Shown: piece after piece, positions 1 through 11,600 of the stretch
How the letters are laid out: each line of letters opens with the position of its first letter
Numbering within the stretch: position 1 is the first letter of the stretch
Assembly: GCA_030248215.1 (NCBI GenBank)
Contig: JASANG010001001.1
Span: 94,716-158,715 of the forward strand
Source of the DNA: Enoplolaimus lenunculus
Taxonomy: Eukaryota; Nematoda; Enoplea; Enoplida; Thoracostomopsidae
Length of the DNA: 64,000 nt
Reading direction: 5' to 3'
The notes under the pieces: generated by a model
The model's input: only the letters and a program-made list of their open reading frames with translations
Told to the model about the DNA's origin: nothing
Databases searched by the model: none
Made by a program: the position numbers and the translations under genes

Positions 1-2
1 GG

Positions 3-164
3 CCGAACAATGTGAATGTACCACCGCCACCTGACATGGAGACGCTGCTTAAATTTTGGTATGAAGCTCATGGAGGAAAAATGCCCGATGGACTTGTGGC
101 CGCCCAGCAGTTAGGTTCGTCGAAATTGTCTGATCCTAGAACTATGAATAAGACAAATCGCTAG
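3..164 (+). CDS. 3' end of an unidentified protein-coding gene (partial)
   Basis: An open frame enters from the left edge (first full codon at 3) and ends at a TAG at 162-164, giving about 53 residues. It opens with a short Pro-rich run after an Asn/Val stretch, then has an aromatic/charged patch (LKFWYEAHGGKMPDG) and a polar tail. The Pro-rich lead, the compact motif and the clean stop look like genuine coding sequence and not an AT-rich chance ORF. I do not recognise the family. The rest of the gene lies to the left of the window, so neither start nor intron structure can be judged. Confidence 0.55.
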   Translation, partial: PNNVNVPPPPDMETLLKFWYEAHGGKMPDGLVAAQQLGSSKLSDPRTMNKTNR

Positions 165-680
165 TGCTAAACGGTTGCAATACCTGTTTTGAGGATATGC
201 AAAAGGATTCTTATTCTCAAATGCGTGTAGCACCTATCACCAGTTAGTTTGTGCAAGCTGTTGTGCTTCGATGGTTTCATGACATTTTGAAACTAACTTG
301 CTACAAATGCTTAAATCAACGTTGTATTCATTAAGTTACCTGTTTAACTGGTTCTATATTTTTTACCTGAATTGTACATATGAATAATGGAAACTTTTAT
401 TATTGCTTTTGTGATAATATGTCTTGAATAACGTGAGTGATTAAGTAATAGGGTTTGATTAGTAACATCAACAACAACAAACCCCCATAAAATACAGGCA
501 TTCTTTGCCAAATGCTACAATCTGTAGTACTAACAAGACGTGTATGCATGCAGGTACGGTCTTAAATACTCGTTGCGTTGAATATTTTGATAAAAACTCT
601 GTTGCTTGTCGCGTTTATTGCATGTAGTTTTATTTTAACGCCAAATTGAACTGTAGACCAGTCGTAGTGGGACTACATTT
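165..680. other. Intergenic, 3' flank of the left-edge gene
   Basis: AT-rich sequence with no exon-like open frame. It presumably holds the 3' UTR of the gene ending at 164, but no poly(A) signal stands out clearly. Confidence 0.5.
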
Positions 681-1402
681 ATTGAGCGAAGCTCGAACAC
701 ATGCAAGCAATTAAGGTAATATGCAAATTAGGTATTAGCTAACTATTAATTCATTTATCGGTTTCTGAGGTTTGTAAACAATTTATTCGAATTCGCACTC
801 AAAAACCCTTTAATCACCGTAATAATTATTGAAATATTTTAAATAGTCCTAAGTTTGTCTTGTCAATTAAGCTAATATGCAAATTAGCTAACTATTCGGT
901 TATAGGTTTTGAGGGTTTGTAAACAATTTATTCAGATTCCTCGCACCCAAAACCCCATTATTGCTGAAATTAGATTGCTTGTAACCGTAATAATTAGTGA
1001 AATATTGTAAAAATGTCTAATTTAGGCTTATTAGTTATGCTTATATGCAAATTAACTATTAGCTAACTACTCAATTATCGGTTTTGGAGCCTTATAAACA
1101 GTCTATGTAGATTCCTCGCACCCAAAAACCCTTTAATGCTGCAATTAGATAGCTTGTAACTGTAATAATTAGTGAAATAATGTAGAAAAACCTAATTTAG
1201 GCTTAACTAATTATGAAAATTAGCCTGTAGCTAATAAACGGCTTAAAATTTTAAAACTCCAATACGAGGTCTACACTCCAGGATAATTGGCTTTCGAACA
1301 AAAAAAGTTTATCAAAATCGGTTCAGTCGCTCCTGAGATTCTTTTCGGACGGACATTCACCTTTCGACCCCCAAGTACAAAACATAAAACGCTTCGCTCA
1401 AT
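681..1402 (+). mobile_element. Non-autonomous element with short inverted ends and an internal ~170-bp tandem repeat
   Basis: The ends are inverted copies of ATTGAGCGAAGC (681-692 and 1391-1402). Inside are three to four degenerate units of about 170 bp, each running from a 'taatatgcaaattag' block through 'tcggtttt', 'gtaaacaatttattc' and 'cctcgcacccaaaa' to 'taataattagtgaaat'. A unique tail follows with the block 'gagattcttttcggacgg'. Partial copies lie at 2928-3313 (reversed), about 22983-23318 and 41190-41455. There is no coding capacity. Confidence 0.65.
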
Positions 1403-2927
1403 GAAAACTCAGAAGTTTATGTGCATCATTTAAAAAGAAATACTTGGATCCGGAATTTTTTGGTGAAACTACCCGGGGTAATTTGAATATTCGGAACCGG
1501 ATGCAATTCTAAGCGTAGCAACGTTTAAAAAGAAATACTCAGATCCGGAAATTTTCGATGAAAATACTCGGAACCTGGACTGTGATGCAATTTTACTCTG
1601 ATGTGTACAATTTGTGTGCTCTGCACCATATGCTTTTTGGGCATGGGATGCTAAACAAAAATTGCGCATGTAAGCACAAAAGCATTCAAATTTGAAGTTA
1701 GGATGTGCTTCACCTAGCAAATTTAATTTCACTATGACTCGTTTTAAACCTTTAAACAGCGCTCAATTTTCAAAATCCATTATTTGGTAGCGAAAGTACG
1801 CGTTGAACCTAGTGAGTGGAGACAACTCAGGAGCCGCATTTATTTGTAAGCCGTGATGTGCCATTTATAATGAAAGTATCTTGTATCTGACTAGTGGGTA
1901 TTGTACACTTTCAATTAGAGGTTTCGAAATTTTCAGATTTTGGTAAGAGTTGCGTCCTGGTCTGGATGTTTATTTTGAAATGTTGCCACTTTTTACAGTT
2001 TTGTATTCAGGATATTTTCAGTGAAAAATTTCAGTTCCAGATTTTAATTTTTAAATTTTTAAGCATGTGGTAAAAGTGTACAAGAGTATATAGTCTTGTT
2101 GTTAGAAAGCTTTAAACGTCTGGTTTGGTGTTTTCAATGAATGATTTGATATGTATACATGTTGATGCAATGGTGTATCTGGCTTCTCCACAGCTTGAAA
2201 ATTTCCGCCGGGGGGGGGGCGTTTCCTGGGGGGCAGCTAATTTGGCTGGGGGCAGGCTATCGTGTTTTCAACTCAACTGAAGATTACTCATAGCTCAACA
2301 TGACAAAAATTCCCCGCAAACGATAATCACAATAATTTTAACTAATATTAATGACAACTTTACCAGAAGTTGAAAGAAGCACAATTATATAAGATATAGA
2401 TAATCTATAATTGAAACTGTGATTAACATATATTTTATATATTAGTCACAGCTTCAGTTTATCATAAGGCTCAGGCGGGTTGAACTTGTTGCTGCAAGGT
2501 ACTTTTGAATGCTGTATGCCCTGAAACGGTCTTTATATAATTGTGCTTTTTTTTCAGTTCATTATTGAATTGTACTAGTTCCTACCGGTATTTGTAACGC
2601 TATTAAAAAATTATGAGTACTCAGCGTAGAACTATTTTCTGTGGGAGCGACACACTCCTCGGTTGATCACTGTAAGGCACCTTTTTGGTTAGCCAGATGC
2701 ATAATGTTTAGGTATATATGCATTTATTAATGAATTGTAAATATATGCTAGTTTTAAAAAATAAAAAAATTTTATTGCGTTGATGATTAAGTATTAATTT
2801 TAGGGTCACGTGCTTATAGATAAGGAAAGCTCTCAGCGAATCGGTCAATACCAAACCAGTGACTTCGTGGTTTATGCAGCAAATTTCATGGTTGGCAGTT
2901 GCAGTCGTTCATGTATAAATCTCGCGA
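1403..2927. other. Intergenic, no gene seen
   Basis: A degenerate direct repeat of about 45 bp (the 'aaaaagaaatact..gatccgg' block at about 1431 and 1528) and a run of ten G at about 2210-2219 are the only notable features. No credible coding sequence was seen. Confidence 0.5.
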
Positions 2928-3313
2928 TTTTTCATTGCGCGAAGCGTTTTATGTTTTGTGATCTGGGTCGAAATGTGCATGTTCGTCCGTCTGTCCGTCC
3001 GAAAAGAATCTCAGGAACGGCTGAACCGATTTTTTAGCTACAGGCTAATTTGCATAATTATTTAAGCCTATTTCACTACTATTACAGTTACCAGCAATCT
3101 AAATTCAGCATTAAAGGGTTTTTGGGTGCGAGGAAGATAATTTGCATATTAGCTTAATTGACAAGACAAAATTAGGACTTTAAATTATTTCAATGATTAT
3201 TAGGGTTACTGAAGTTTTTGAGTGCGAGGAATCTGAATATATTGTTTACAAACCTCCAAAACCAATAAATGTATAGTTAGCTAACTAATTTGCATATTAG
3301 ATTAATTGCTTAA
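2928..3313 (-). mobile_element. Truncated reverse copy of the 681-1402 element
   Basis: It begins with the inverted end TTCATTGCGCGAAGC, then carries the 'gtccgaaaagaatctcag' tail block and about two tandem units in reverse. It stops at 'ttaattgct', where the full copy would continue to its other end. At that point the CAGGGTAC end of the next element begins. Confidence 0.6.
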
Positions 3314-3637
3314 CAGGGTACAACCGGAGGTCTGCCTCCGGCTCCACTAGAATTTTGCCGGAGGGTCCGGCAATTTCGGTATAAAAGTTTGCATAATTTT
3401 GCTAAATTTATCTGTTTAGCGCGTTTCCATTGACTTGTCACAATTTTCACGAAAGAATTGCCCGAAACTTGGTAGAAAATTAGCGTGAAACCAAGCAACT
3501 TGACAGCATTTTGCAGATATTGGTAAAATAAACTAAATTAACCCACCGTTTTTACTACTTAATTTCGCCTCACCTCCGGCTCCGGCAAGTTTCGTTGACC
3601 TCTGGCTCTGGTGTTTTTCACCTCCGGTTGCACCCTG
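3314..3637. mobile_element. hAT-type MITE, CAGGGTG family (CCTCCGG-rich subfamily)
   Basis: It starts CAGGGTACAACCGGAGG and ends CCTCCGGTTGCACCCTG, an imperfect inverted repeat. The arms contain repeated GGCTCCGG/CCGGAGCC words. It abuts the truncated element on its left. No target-site duplication can be seen, so the left neighbour may have been rearranged. Confidence 0.65.
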
Positions 3638-3864
3638 TGATGCGGGGTTCACGTTATAAACCGGGGGAGCTTGGGACATGTTTTGTCCCTATTAGCCTAT
3701 TCGTAACATTTTGTATGCTAACAGACTATATACAATATCCAAAAAGTCGTATTTTTCTGCTATCATCATGTGGTAGGTCACCTTTTATCCTTCAATATCA
3801 TATGATATTCGACGTCAGCCAATATCATATGATAAATTTTCAAATGTTTGCATACTTTAGGTAA

Positions 3865-4216
3865 CAGGGTACAACCCTAGGTATGCCTCCGACTCCGACA
3901 GAAAATCGGGCTGCGGCTCCGGTATAATTTTTGCCGTAGGTTCCGGCAATTTCGGTAATAAAGTTTTGCATAATTTTTGCAAAATTATCTTTTTAGCGCG
4001 TTTCTTTATACTTTTTCCCAATTTTCAAGAAAGAATTTCCGAAATTCGCAGAAAATTGGCGTAAAATTAAACAACATAACAACATACCTATTACAGATAT
4101 TGGTTAACATTAACTAATTTACAGTCTTTTTACTACCTAATTTCGCCTCACCTCCGGCTCCGGTAAGTTTCGTTGACCTCCGGCTCCGGTATTTTTTCAC
4201 CTCCAGTTGCACCCTG
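3865..4216. mobile_element. hAT-type MITE, CAGGGTG family
   Basis: Starts CAGGGTACAACCC and ends CCAGTTGCACCCTG. It is flanked by TTAGGTAA (3857-3864) and TCAGGTAA (4217-4224), an 8-bp duplication with one mismatch. It is closely similar to 3314-3637, including the internal 'acagatattggt' and 'tacctaatttcgcctcacc' blocks. Confidence 0.7.
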
Positions 4217-4660
4217 TCAGGTAACATACCCAAATTGTCCTGTTTAATATCATATGACACTAGAATTTCAAATTTGAATTGTTTTTCTAAGATGAATTTG
4301 CAGACGTGTATTTGGTATTTTGAGCACAGCTGTGCCCCTGCTGTTCGACTTTCCATTAATTTATTAGCACCCGAAAATTACACTGTCCCGCTGAATATAT
4401 GATATTCGTTGTAATTTTGGAATATCATATATTCGCATAAATGTCCCTCAGTATCACGTGACATACCGACTCTTGTGCACATTGATCTTCTGAGAGCGGT
4501 GGTTTGTAAGTAAATGTCATATGATTCGAGTTTTGTCTGTTTACCCGATATGAGTGCTCGAATTTTAACGTTGCTATCGAATCAACATGGGACAAATCGT
4601 TACAAGCCTGCCCCAGTTATAACGTAAGTCCCGCCCAGAATTTTATAAAACCCAATGAAT

Positions 4661-4924
4661 TAGGGTGCAAGCGGAGGTGAAATTTATTGCAGCTGGAGGT
4701 CAACAAAACTTGCCGGAGCCAGTGAGGCGAAATTATGCAGTTAAAATGATCTTTAATTTGTTAATTTAGCAAATATTTGGAATTTGTTGTTTAATTGAAA
4801 AAGCGCCAAAGATTTGTGAAACTATGCAAAGTTGTACTACCTAGATTACCGGAACCACCGCCAAAAATTCTACCGGAACCGGAGGTCGATTTTCTGCCGG
4901 AGCCGGACCTCCGGTTGCGCCGTA
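4661..4924. mobile_element. Decayed hAT-type MITE, CAGGGTG family
   Basis: Starts TAGGGTGCAAGCGGAGGTG and ends near CCTCCGGTTGCGCC; it lies opposite in orientation to the two copies on its left. The flanks CAATGAAT and CAGTGAAC match at 6 of 8 positions, a possible old target duplication. Confidence 0.5.
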
Positions 4925-5109
4925 CAGTGAACATTTGCGCGCCTCAATTGAGTTAAAGAAATAAAACATCTTTGAAAGTTTTATACTACAATATTCGTTT
5001 TACGTTTCCGTTAGTTTGCATGCGCTCCAAACGATTTTATGACTTGCAGCACATTAAAAATTTAACAAATATCCACGACAACCGCAGGCATCTTGGGTGT
5101 CGTGTATAT

Positions 5110-5316
5110 CAGGGTGCAACCGAAGGTGAAATTGGTTTTAAGCTAATTTTCTGCGAAATTTCGGAAATTCTTTTCTCAAAATTGCGACAAAAGTAAAACG
5201 AAACTCGCTAAAGAGATAAGTTTTGCAAAATTATGCAAAATTTTACTACCGACAGTGTCGGAACCTCCGGCAAAATCTACCGGAACCCGCTTTTGCCGGA
5301 GCCAGACGTCACCCTG
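5110..5316. mobile_element. hAT-type MITE, CAGGGTG family, short form
   Basis: Starts CAGGGTGCAACCGAAGG and ends CCAGACGTCACCCTG. It is flanked on both sides by an exact 8-bp repeat GTGTATAT (5102-5109 and 5317-5324), as expected for a hAT-type insertion. Confidence 0.75.
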
Positions 5317-5464
5317 GTGTATATATTTGAAGCGAACATGAATTAGTTTATTAAAGCTGTGAGAGAAATTAAATTGAACACAGATTATTCTGTGGTCCGA
5401 TGTTTCCTATTGAAAGTGGGCCGGGGGTATAATTATAGGCTGTGATTTTTCGTTGAAAACTTCA

Positions 5465-5812
5465 CAGGGGGCCTAATATAAAGTAAAAAATTTTAGCACA
5501 TTACAGATACTGGCCCATGTTACTTTTAGGGCCGTCCCGTTTTCGGGTCGGTCTCTAAAAGAGCAGGCTTACATTCTAGACATTTTTTTCTTAGGCTTAA
5601 ACTTACGCTTAGGAATACGCTTTTGCAACGCTTAGGCTTCGGAATACGCTTTTGCAACGCTTAGGCTTAGGAATACGCTTAATCTACTGTTACGTCCCTA
5701 AAAGTAAATTTGGCCCAGATATTTGCGAAAATTAAAAAATTAAGCATCATTTTAAATACCTAATTTCGCGACACCTCCGGTTCCGATATTATTCACCTCT
5801 GGTTGCATCCTG
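5465..5812. mobile_element. CAGGGTG-family MITE remnant interrupted by another element
   Basis: The right end reads TCTGGTTGCATCCTG, preceded by the 'ctaatttcgcgacacctccgg' block of this family. The left end is decayed. The internal 'attacagata' block is split by the element at 5511-5717. Confidence 0.5.
5511..5717. mobile_element. TTAGGC-type element nested in a MITE
   Basis: The ends are inverted: TGGCCCATGTTACTTTTAGG at the left and CCCTAAAAGTAAATTTGGCCC at the right less one base. The centre carries repeated 'cttaggaatacgctt' and TTAGGC words. The flanks 'agatact' and 'agatatt' look like a 7-8 bp target duplication. The host sequence matches the undisrupted 'acagatattggt' block in sister MITEs. 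Confidence 0.65.
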
Positions 5813-6780
5813 CAGACAATTGATCTTCGGCTGTGGTCGAATATCTGTTGGAGGTTCAGCAATTTGGTTCGTGAAATTTTGTAGTTTTACAATTCCGTTC
5901 CAACTTTTGGTACAATTTTGAGAACACAAATTGCTGAAACTTCTTAAAAAAATAAGCATAAATTTACAATAACTTGCGGAATATGGAAAATTTTGACACC
6001 TACGCTTGAAAAAATAACAGTTACAAACGAACGGAAACACGCAAATTTTATAGTACTGAAATTGCCGGAACGACAGAACTCTACCGGAACCGCAATTTGA
6101 CTGTGACCTGGCGCGTATATATTACACATTCGAACCAGTTACAGCACATATTGATTTAACATAACTAAAACACAACTTTTTGTACTTCTTAACATTATAC
6201 ACTATACATACATATTAAATACAAATCTCACAATGCTGTGTACGTGTTATGTATTCAAAATATGGGTTGATGTATAGATGAAGGGCATGAAAGTACAATA
6301 AGCATATTGCTAAGTCTAAGCATCAATAAGAAAAAGCATATAACTGAGACTTTCAGCTATACATGTTCGAAAAAATGGAAATTAGATTTTGTAGATTTTA
6401 GTTCGGTTGGCGGGAATTCGATGCATCTAGAAAAACACCAATATTTGGTGATGCATACAAAACTGACCACCAAACAACAAAAACAGACTTTCATTAATTT
6501 AACAATAGTCTTCAAGTAAAATGGATGTTAATGACATCTAAAAGAATCAGCCATCCAGCAATGTCTAACTATGTATATTCTGATGCACGAAGCATTTGAT
6601 CATTCATAAAAATTCAAACATTCCCATTCATTTGTAACAGACTGACGATAACTGCTATAGTTAACTGAGACTTCAAACTGTTTCATCGAAAAAATAGTGT
6701 CCAGCTTGGATTCGATATACGTACATGCATGTTACTGCAAGGCAATTAGTTGCTAATAGTAGGCTCGATGTTTGAAGAAG
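5813..6780. other. Intergenic, downstream of DCAF11
   Basis: AT-rich, with a few degenerate CCGGAA words near 6065-6090 that may be MITE debris. It would hold the 3' UTR of the - strand DCAF11 gene. No gene seen. Confidence 0.45.
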
Positions 6781-8563
6781 TTAAATAATACATCCCGACC
6801 GTTGCTGAGCACTCATAGATCGGGTCGCTATTGTCTGTCTGGGCCGTAAGCGGCCCGGTCCATCAAGAGCGTCTACTAAATCATCCAAGTCGTCGTCATG
6901 TTCATCATCATCATCGTCATCGGTATCTGTGCTCGTATCGCTATTTTTAGAAGAATGCGCTTGTTCACTACTATCCTCGCCGTATTTGCCGTTGTAGTAC
7001 CATTTGATAATAGTGCCATCCCACTGAAACAAAAAAACAACGTTATATTGTGCAGTAATCAGGGCTCCAACCACAGGACGCAGGAACGGGAATTTTTTTG
7101 GCCGGAGCAGAAACAGGAACCGGGTGCTAACTACTCTATAATTCAAAATAAAACATGTTGTTCATGGACTGTTTTGCGTTCTCCCTATGCATTATCCATG
7201 TTATACAAAAACATGCGTCAAATCTTTAAAATACATTATAACGTAGCTTCTTTGCAGATGTAATTACAGTAATAGATGTAATATACAAGCTACTTCTTAG
7301 GCGTTTTTCTACAGCCTACCTTCACGATATCGACCTCAGTTCAGCTGAATTTAGCTACTATTCAGTTATGCAAATTAGGTTCAGATAGGGCCTTTGCTTA
7401 GGTTTAGAGATGAGAGCCAATGATTTTCAGCAAACGACTTCGGAACACTGATTGTGTTAAATTCATCTGAAATAGCACCTACTAGTCACAAAAGACTGCT
7501 GAGTGGGACGTCACATCAATATCGCTACTGTCAGTGTCCACACTTTTTTATTTTTATCCTTAAATATATTCATCGCAAGTTCTGCAAAAAAATGAGTTCG
7601 ATAGGTATTTGCTTAATTTAGAGACGAAACCGATTGCAAAACGAAGCTGCTGTTGCAGTGACATTTTTGAAACGGTAATTAAATTTACCAAACCGTAAAA
7701 TTTATGAGCAATAAGCGCATGTTTTGAACAACTTACCGAACTACTACAAATTTCCATTTTGTGCGGATGCCATGAAACGTCACGCACACACGCGTAATGA
7801 GCTTGCAGTTTTTTGACTATGTTTCCCGTTAACACATCATAAACTAAAAATAACGATTAGACAACAATGTGGCTTCACATAGTACGAAAAAATTTAACAT
7901 CTAACAGAAGCGAAACGATCATTAGTTAAAAAGTGATTTTTACGCAGTAAAACAACTCAGTTCCAGCAACAAGCTGAAAGTACAAAAAATTTAACGAAAT
8001 GCATCTCCACAAATTTTTAGGACCTCATTTTTATACTTTATTATGTAATGGCTATTAAAACTTTGAAGACAAATCATATATAGCACTACTTAGGAACATC
8101 TGAAACGAATAAAAAACAGAGTATCCGGCCACCATATAACGTCATGAAAAACACATAACCGGTATTTAGTCACTAATGTTTCTTTTATAGTATGCACTGT
8201 TCTTTTCTGCTGTTTACATTTCTGTATCTTCATTATCAGGTTTCGGTCTATCAACCATATAACAATTCCATTTGTTTCGATCTCTACTGCGCGGAAGAAT
8301 TTACCTATCACATAACCACGAGCACCACAACCGGTAACAATATACCGTTGTCCAGTTGAATGAGCAGGAGAAAAGCCACAACGGATAAGCGTATGAAGCA
8401 CCATATGGCCGCGATATGTCATAATGCTTGTATCGCCATCAATTCGCCGGAGTTTTAAAGCTAAAAATGAGATAAGGTAAATTTGGAAAGTATCGTTATG
8501 TATAAATTCTACATTTTCCTGACTTCCAGGAATTCTATTTAGCACGGCATTCTCATACACACG

Positions 8564-8604
<41 letters not shown>

Positions 8605-11600
8605 CGCTTGAGATTCTAGACTGATGTGTTAACCGCTACTAATACAAAAATAAAACTGCACACCTTTCTTTGGTATGTTCTGCCACCTGTAATCCCAACG
8701 CTGGTGAGACACAATTTCCTTGGTTTTCTAAAACAACCAAATGGAAAAAACACTAATAGTAAATTCGTGTTAGAAACAAAAGAACTGGCAAGCAAAAAAT
8801 AACCTGCATGCTAAATCATCCGAACCTATCACAGCAATTATTTTCGAGACGTGACAAATTCTTCTAGGATAAACCAACGGCATGTGTTGCCGTAATATGT
8901 AGCAAACTCAAATAATATGCATTATCAATTTTCGTGTTGCAAAACAATAATAATATTTGCGTACACTTATAGCTGAATTGGATGAGCACCTTCGAATATC
9001 CCACAGTTTTATAGTTTGATCCTTGGAATTCGAAATGAAATATCGTGCATCGCCCTGAAAACAAAGTGCTTTGAAAATAACTGGCAAAACATTAGCGTGA
9101 CATACATGTGAGAAATTTTGCTCAGTAATCTATCTACAAATGTTAATAACAGTAATATGAATATAAATAGAAAAGAAACCACTTTTTGCCGAAAAATCCA
9201 CAATTGTGTAGGAATTTGCTCTCAATTAATTATACAGCATACCTTAGAATCAATGTAGGTGACACCGTCCATATGCCCTGCAAGCGTCGCAACACAAGTT
9301 GGATTTTCTTCGCAAAGGGTTCGACGGTCCCACACCTAAAAGCATCATCGGAGCCTGAGCCCAAAATTCACAGCAAAATATTGCTATTTTGGTCATAAAT
9401 GATGTATAATACAGAGTTATGTAATACTTTTAGGCAATAAATATCCAGCAATATTACTACGAAGAAGCAAACGATTGGAGTGAATCTCTACATTACATAG
9501 CCAACTAGAAACTGAATATTTCGGTCATGTTATTGGACAAATTAAAATGGGGTACTTTACACAGCCCGTCATCGCCGCCACTGAACAATATATGTGACGA
9601 CGTATCAGCATAACGCACTGCGTTAGCATCATCTTCGTGTGCGTGTTCAATCTGTAAACAAGATTACGAAAGAACCCTTGTTCACTCAATATTAAAAAAC
9701 TATGCACGGATTTAAAAGAAAACACAAAACAGAGGTAACAGTCTGAAGCGATGGGGGCGCAAAAATTAGGCCAGCATAAGGCACATTGCCGAAATAGTTT
9801 CAAAGCCACGTATCACACTGTTATCGAAATGAAAGCGTCACTTACCTGCATTGTTCTTGTATTTCTTTCTCGATCATAAACATACAAAGAACCCTCGCTG
9901 CCGCTGCAACAATATTTTAAAATCGTATTAGGCTAAATTCCATGCAGTCATTGTCACACCCAAAAAATTATCACTGACCGACTAGGTTTTTCATCAAGTT
10001 ACGAATCATTTGTTTTGATTAGTATTTATGTTTGTAGAGCATATAGTTCAGCACATGAAATTGAGCCGTAAACCGTTACATATTAACAAAGCTTACGATT
10101 GAATGACGATCACGTACAATTTCATATGAAATCAACATTACATGTTCTTCAGTATTCGATTCCACATCATAAGTCGAGTGCCTAATACTTTTTACTTTCA
10201 AAATTTCACTATTTGAAATGAAGAAGCGTTACCCTCCAAGAATTTCATGGCCATCGTTAGAAAACTGCAACGAAAAGATACAGAATCGAGAAGCTGGAGG
10301 TCGCAACGCAAGTGCAACATGCGAATCTTCTGGATTGGACAGACTGAATTGGTGTACTGAAACACAAGCCAAGCGAGCGGTAATTCGACTGCACAATTTA
10401 ACCGGTTCATAAAATACCGAGTTTTAACATAACACACAATTCAAAACGTGTTCAGGTTATGTACTTTTGCAAATTTCACATACAGTAATGCAGTAAAATA
10501 GAACTAGCTACCAAACCATTCATATTCAGCTCAAATTCCGATCTAACAACTAACCAAACTTACTATAATCAGACCAACTTGAATAAATCACGTGTTGACC
10601 ATCGGGACTAAAAAAAGATTCTGCGAATGAAACGTTTCAAACGGCACACATAATTTATACGCTGTATATACATATTCAATTTACATCCGTATTCAATAAA
10701 AATTTACTATCCGGATCAGGTATCACATAACTCAGTATCCAGTCGCTTTCTGACACATATAACATATTCGAATAATTCGATCGGTAATAATGGTCACGCT
10801 ACATAAACAAAATATTTGGTCTAAATTTTAACCAGATGGTTTTTCTCAGGATAGTAAAGCAAAACCAGAAATCAAGTTAATCAAGTTTTATGTATTTCAA
10901 TCAATCGCAACAAAACGACAATAATACAGGAGTACGCACAAACCTTAGCGCAACATCCAAAACGCTCCATCCTACATCACGTGCACATATGCATAGCTTT
11001 TCTTTGAAAGACGTGTTTGAAGTGTCGTAAATTCGAATCTTCTGGTCTATAAAAACAAAATTATGGCAGTCACGGCATGTTTATATGCTTATATGACTTC
11101 TGATCGGCTTAATATTCTGTGAAATTAAAACACAACATATTATGATAAAAATTTTGGTAGCGTTTAGAAACTTCGACTTGATTAAAACAAAAATTCTATA
11201 TCAATTACCATTTCTCAATCAACTAACCCTGGCACGCAGAAATAAACAGGTTTCCATCCATTTCGTAAGAACCACAGAAGACTTTGCTCCTATTTTTGGC
11301 GACGAGTTTGTTGCAATTAGGCAAGAATCTGGAAAAGACAAAGCACAGCTTCTTAAAGTGTTAAATACTAAAAAGTATTATTAATAAGTAAAATGGTGTG
11401 CAGCGACTTCTTGATATAAAAAACACGCGCCAATTTTGTAGGAAAGGAACCAGATTAATTGTATACACACCAGTTATCTTATCAACCACGAGCACATATA
11501 ATATATATCTAACGTACCTATTATAAATTGAACACCGTTGTTTTGAATCGAAACCTGTCGATTGAGTAAGACCATTTTCTCTCTATAACCAAAAGGCAGT

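Noticed and set aside
681-1260. CRISPR-like or satellite array
   Set aside because: Units are about 170 bp, degenerate, without unique spacers, and bounded by inverted ends of a transposable element.
8090-8578. A single 162-codon gene on the - strand
   Set aside because: Only its middle (8460-8305) is coding; it is DCAF11 exon 14 with flanking intron read through.
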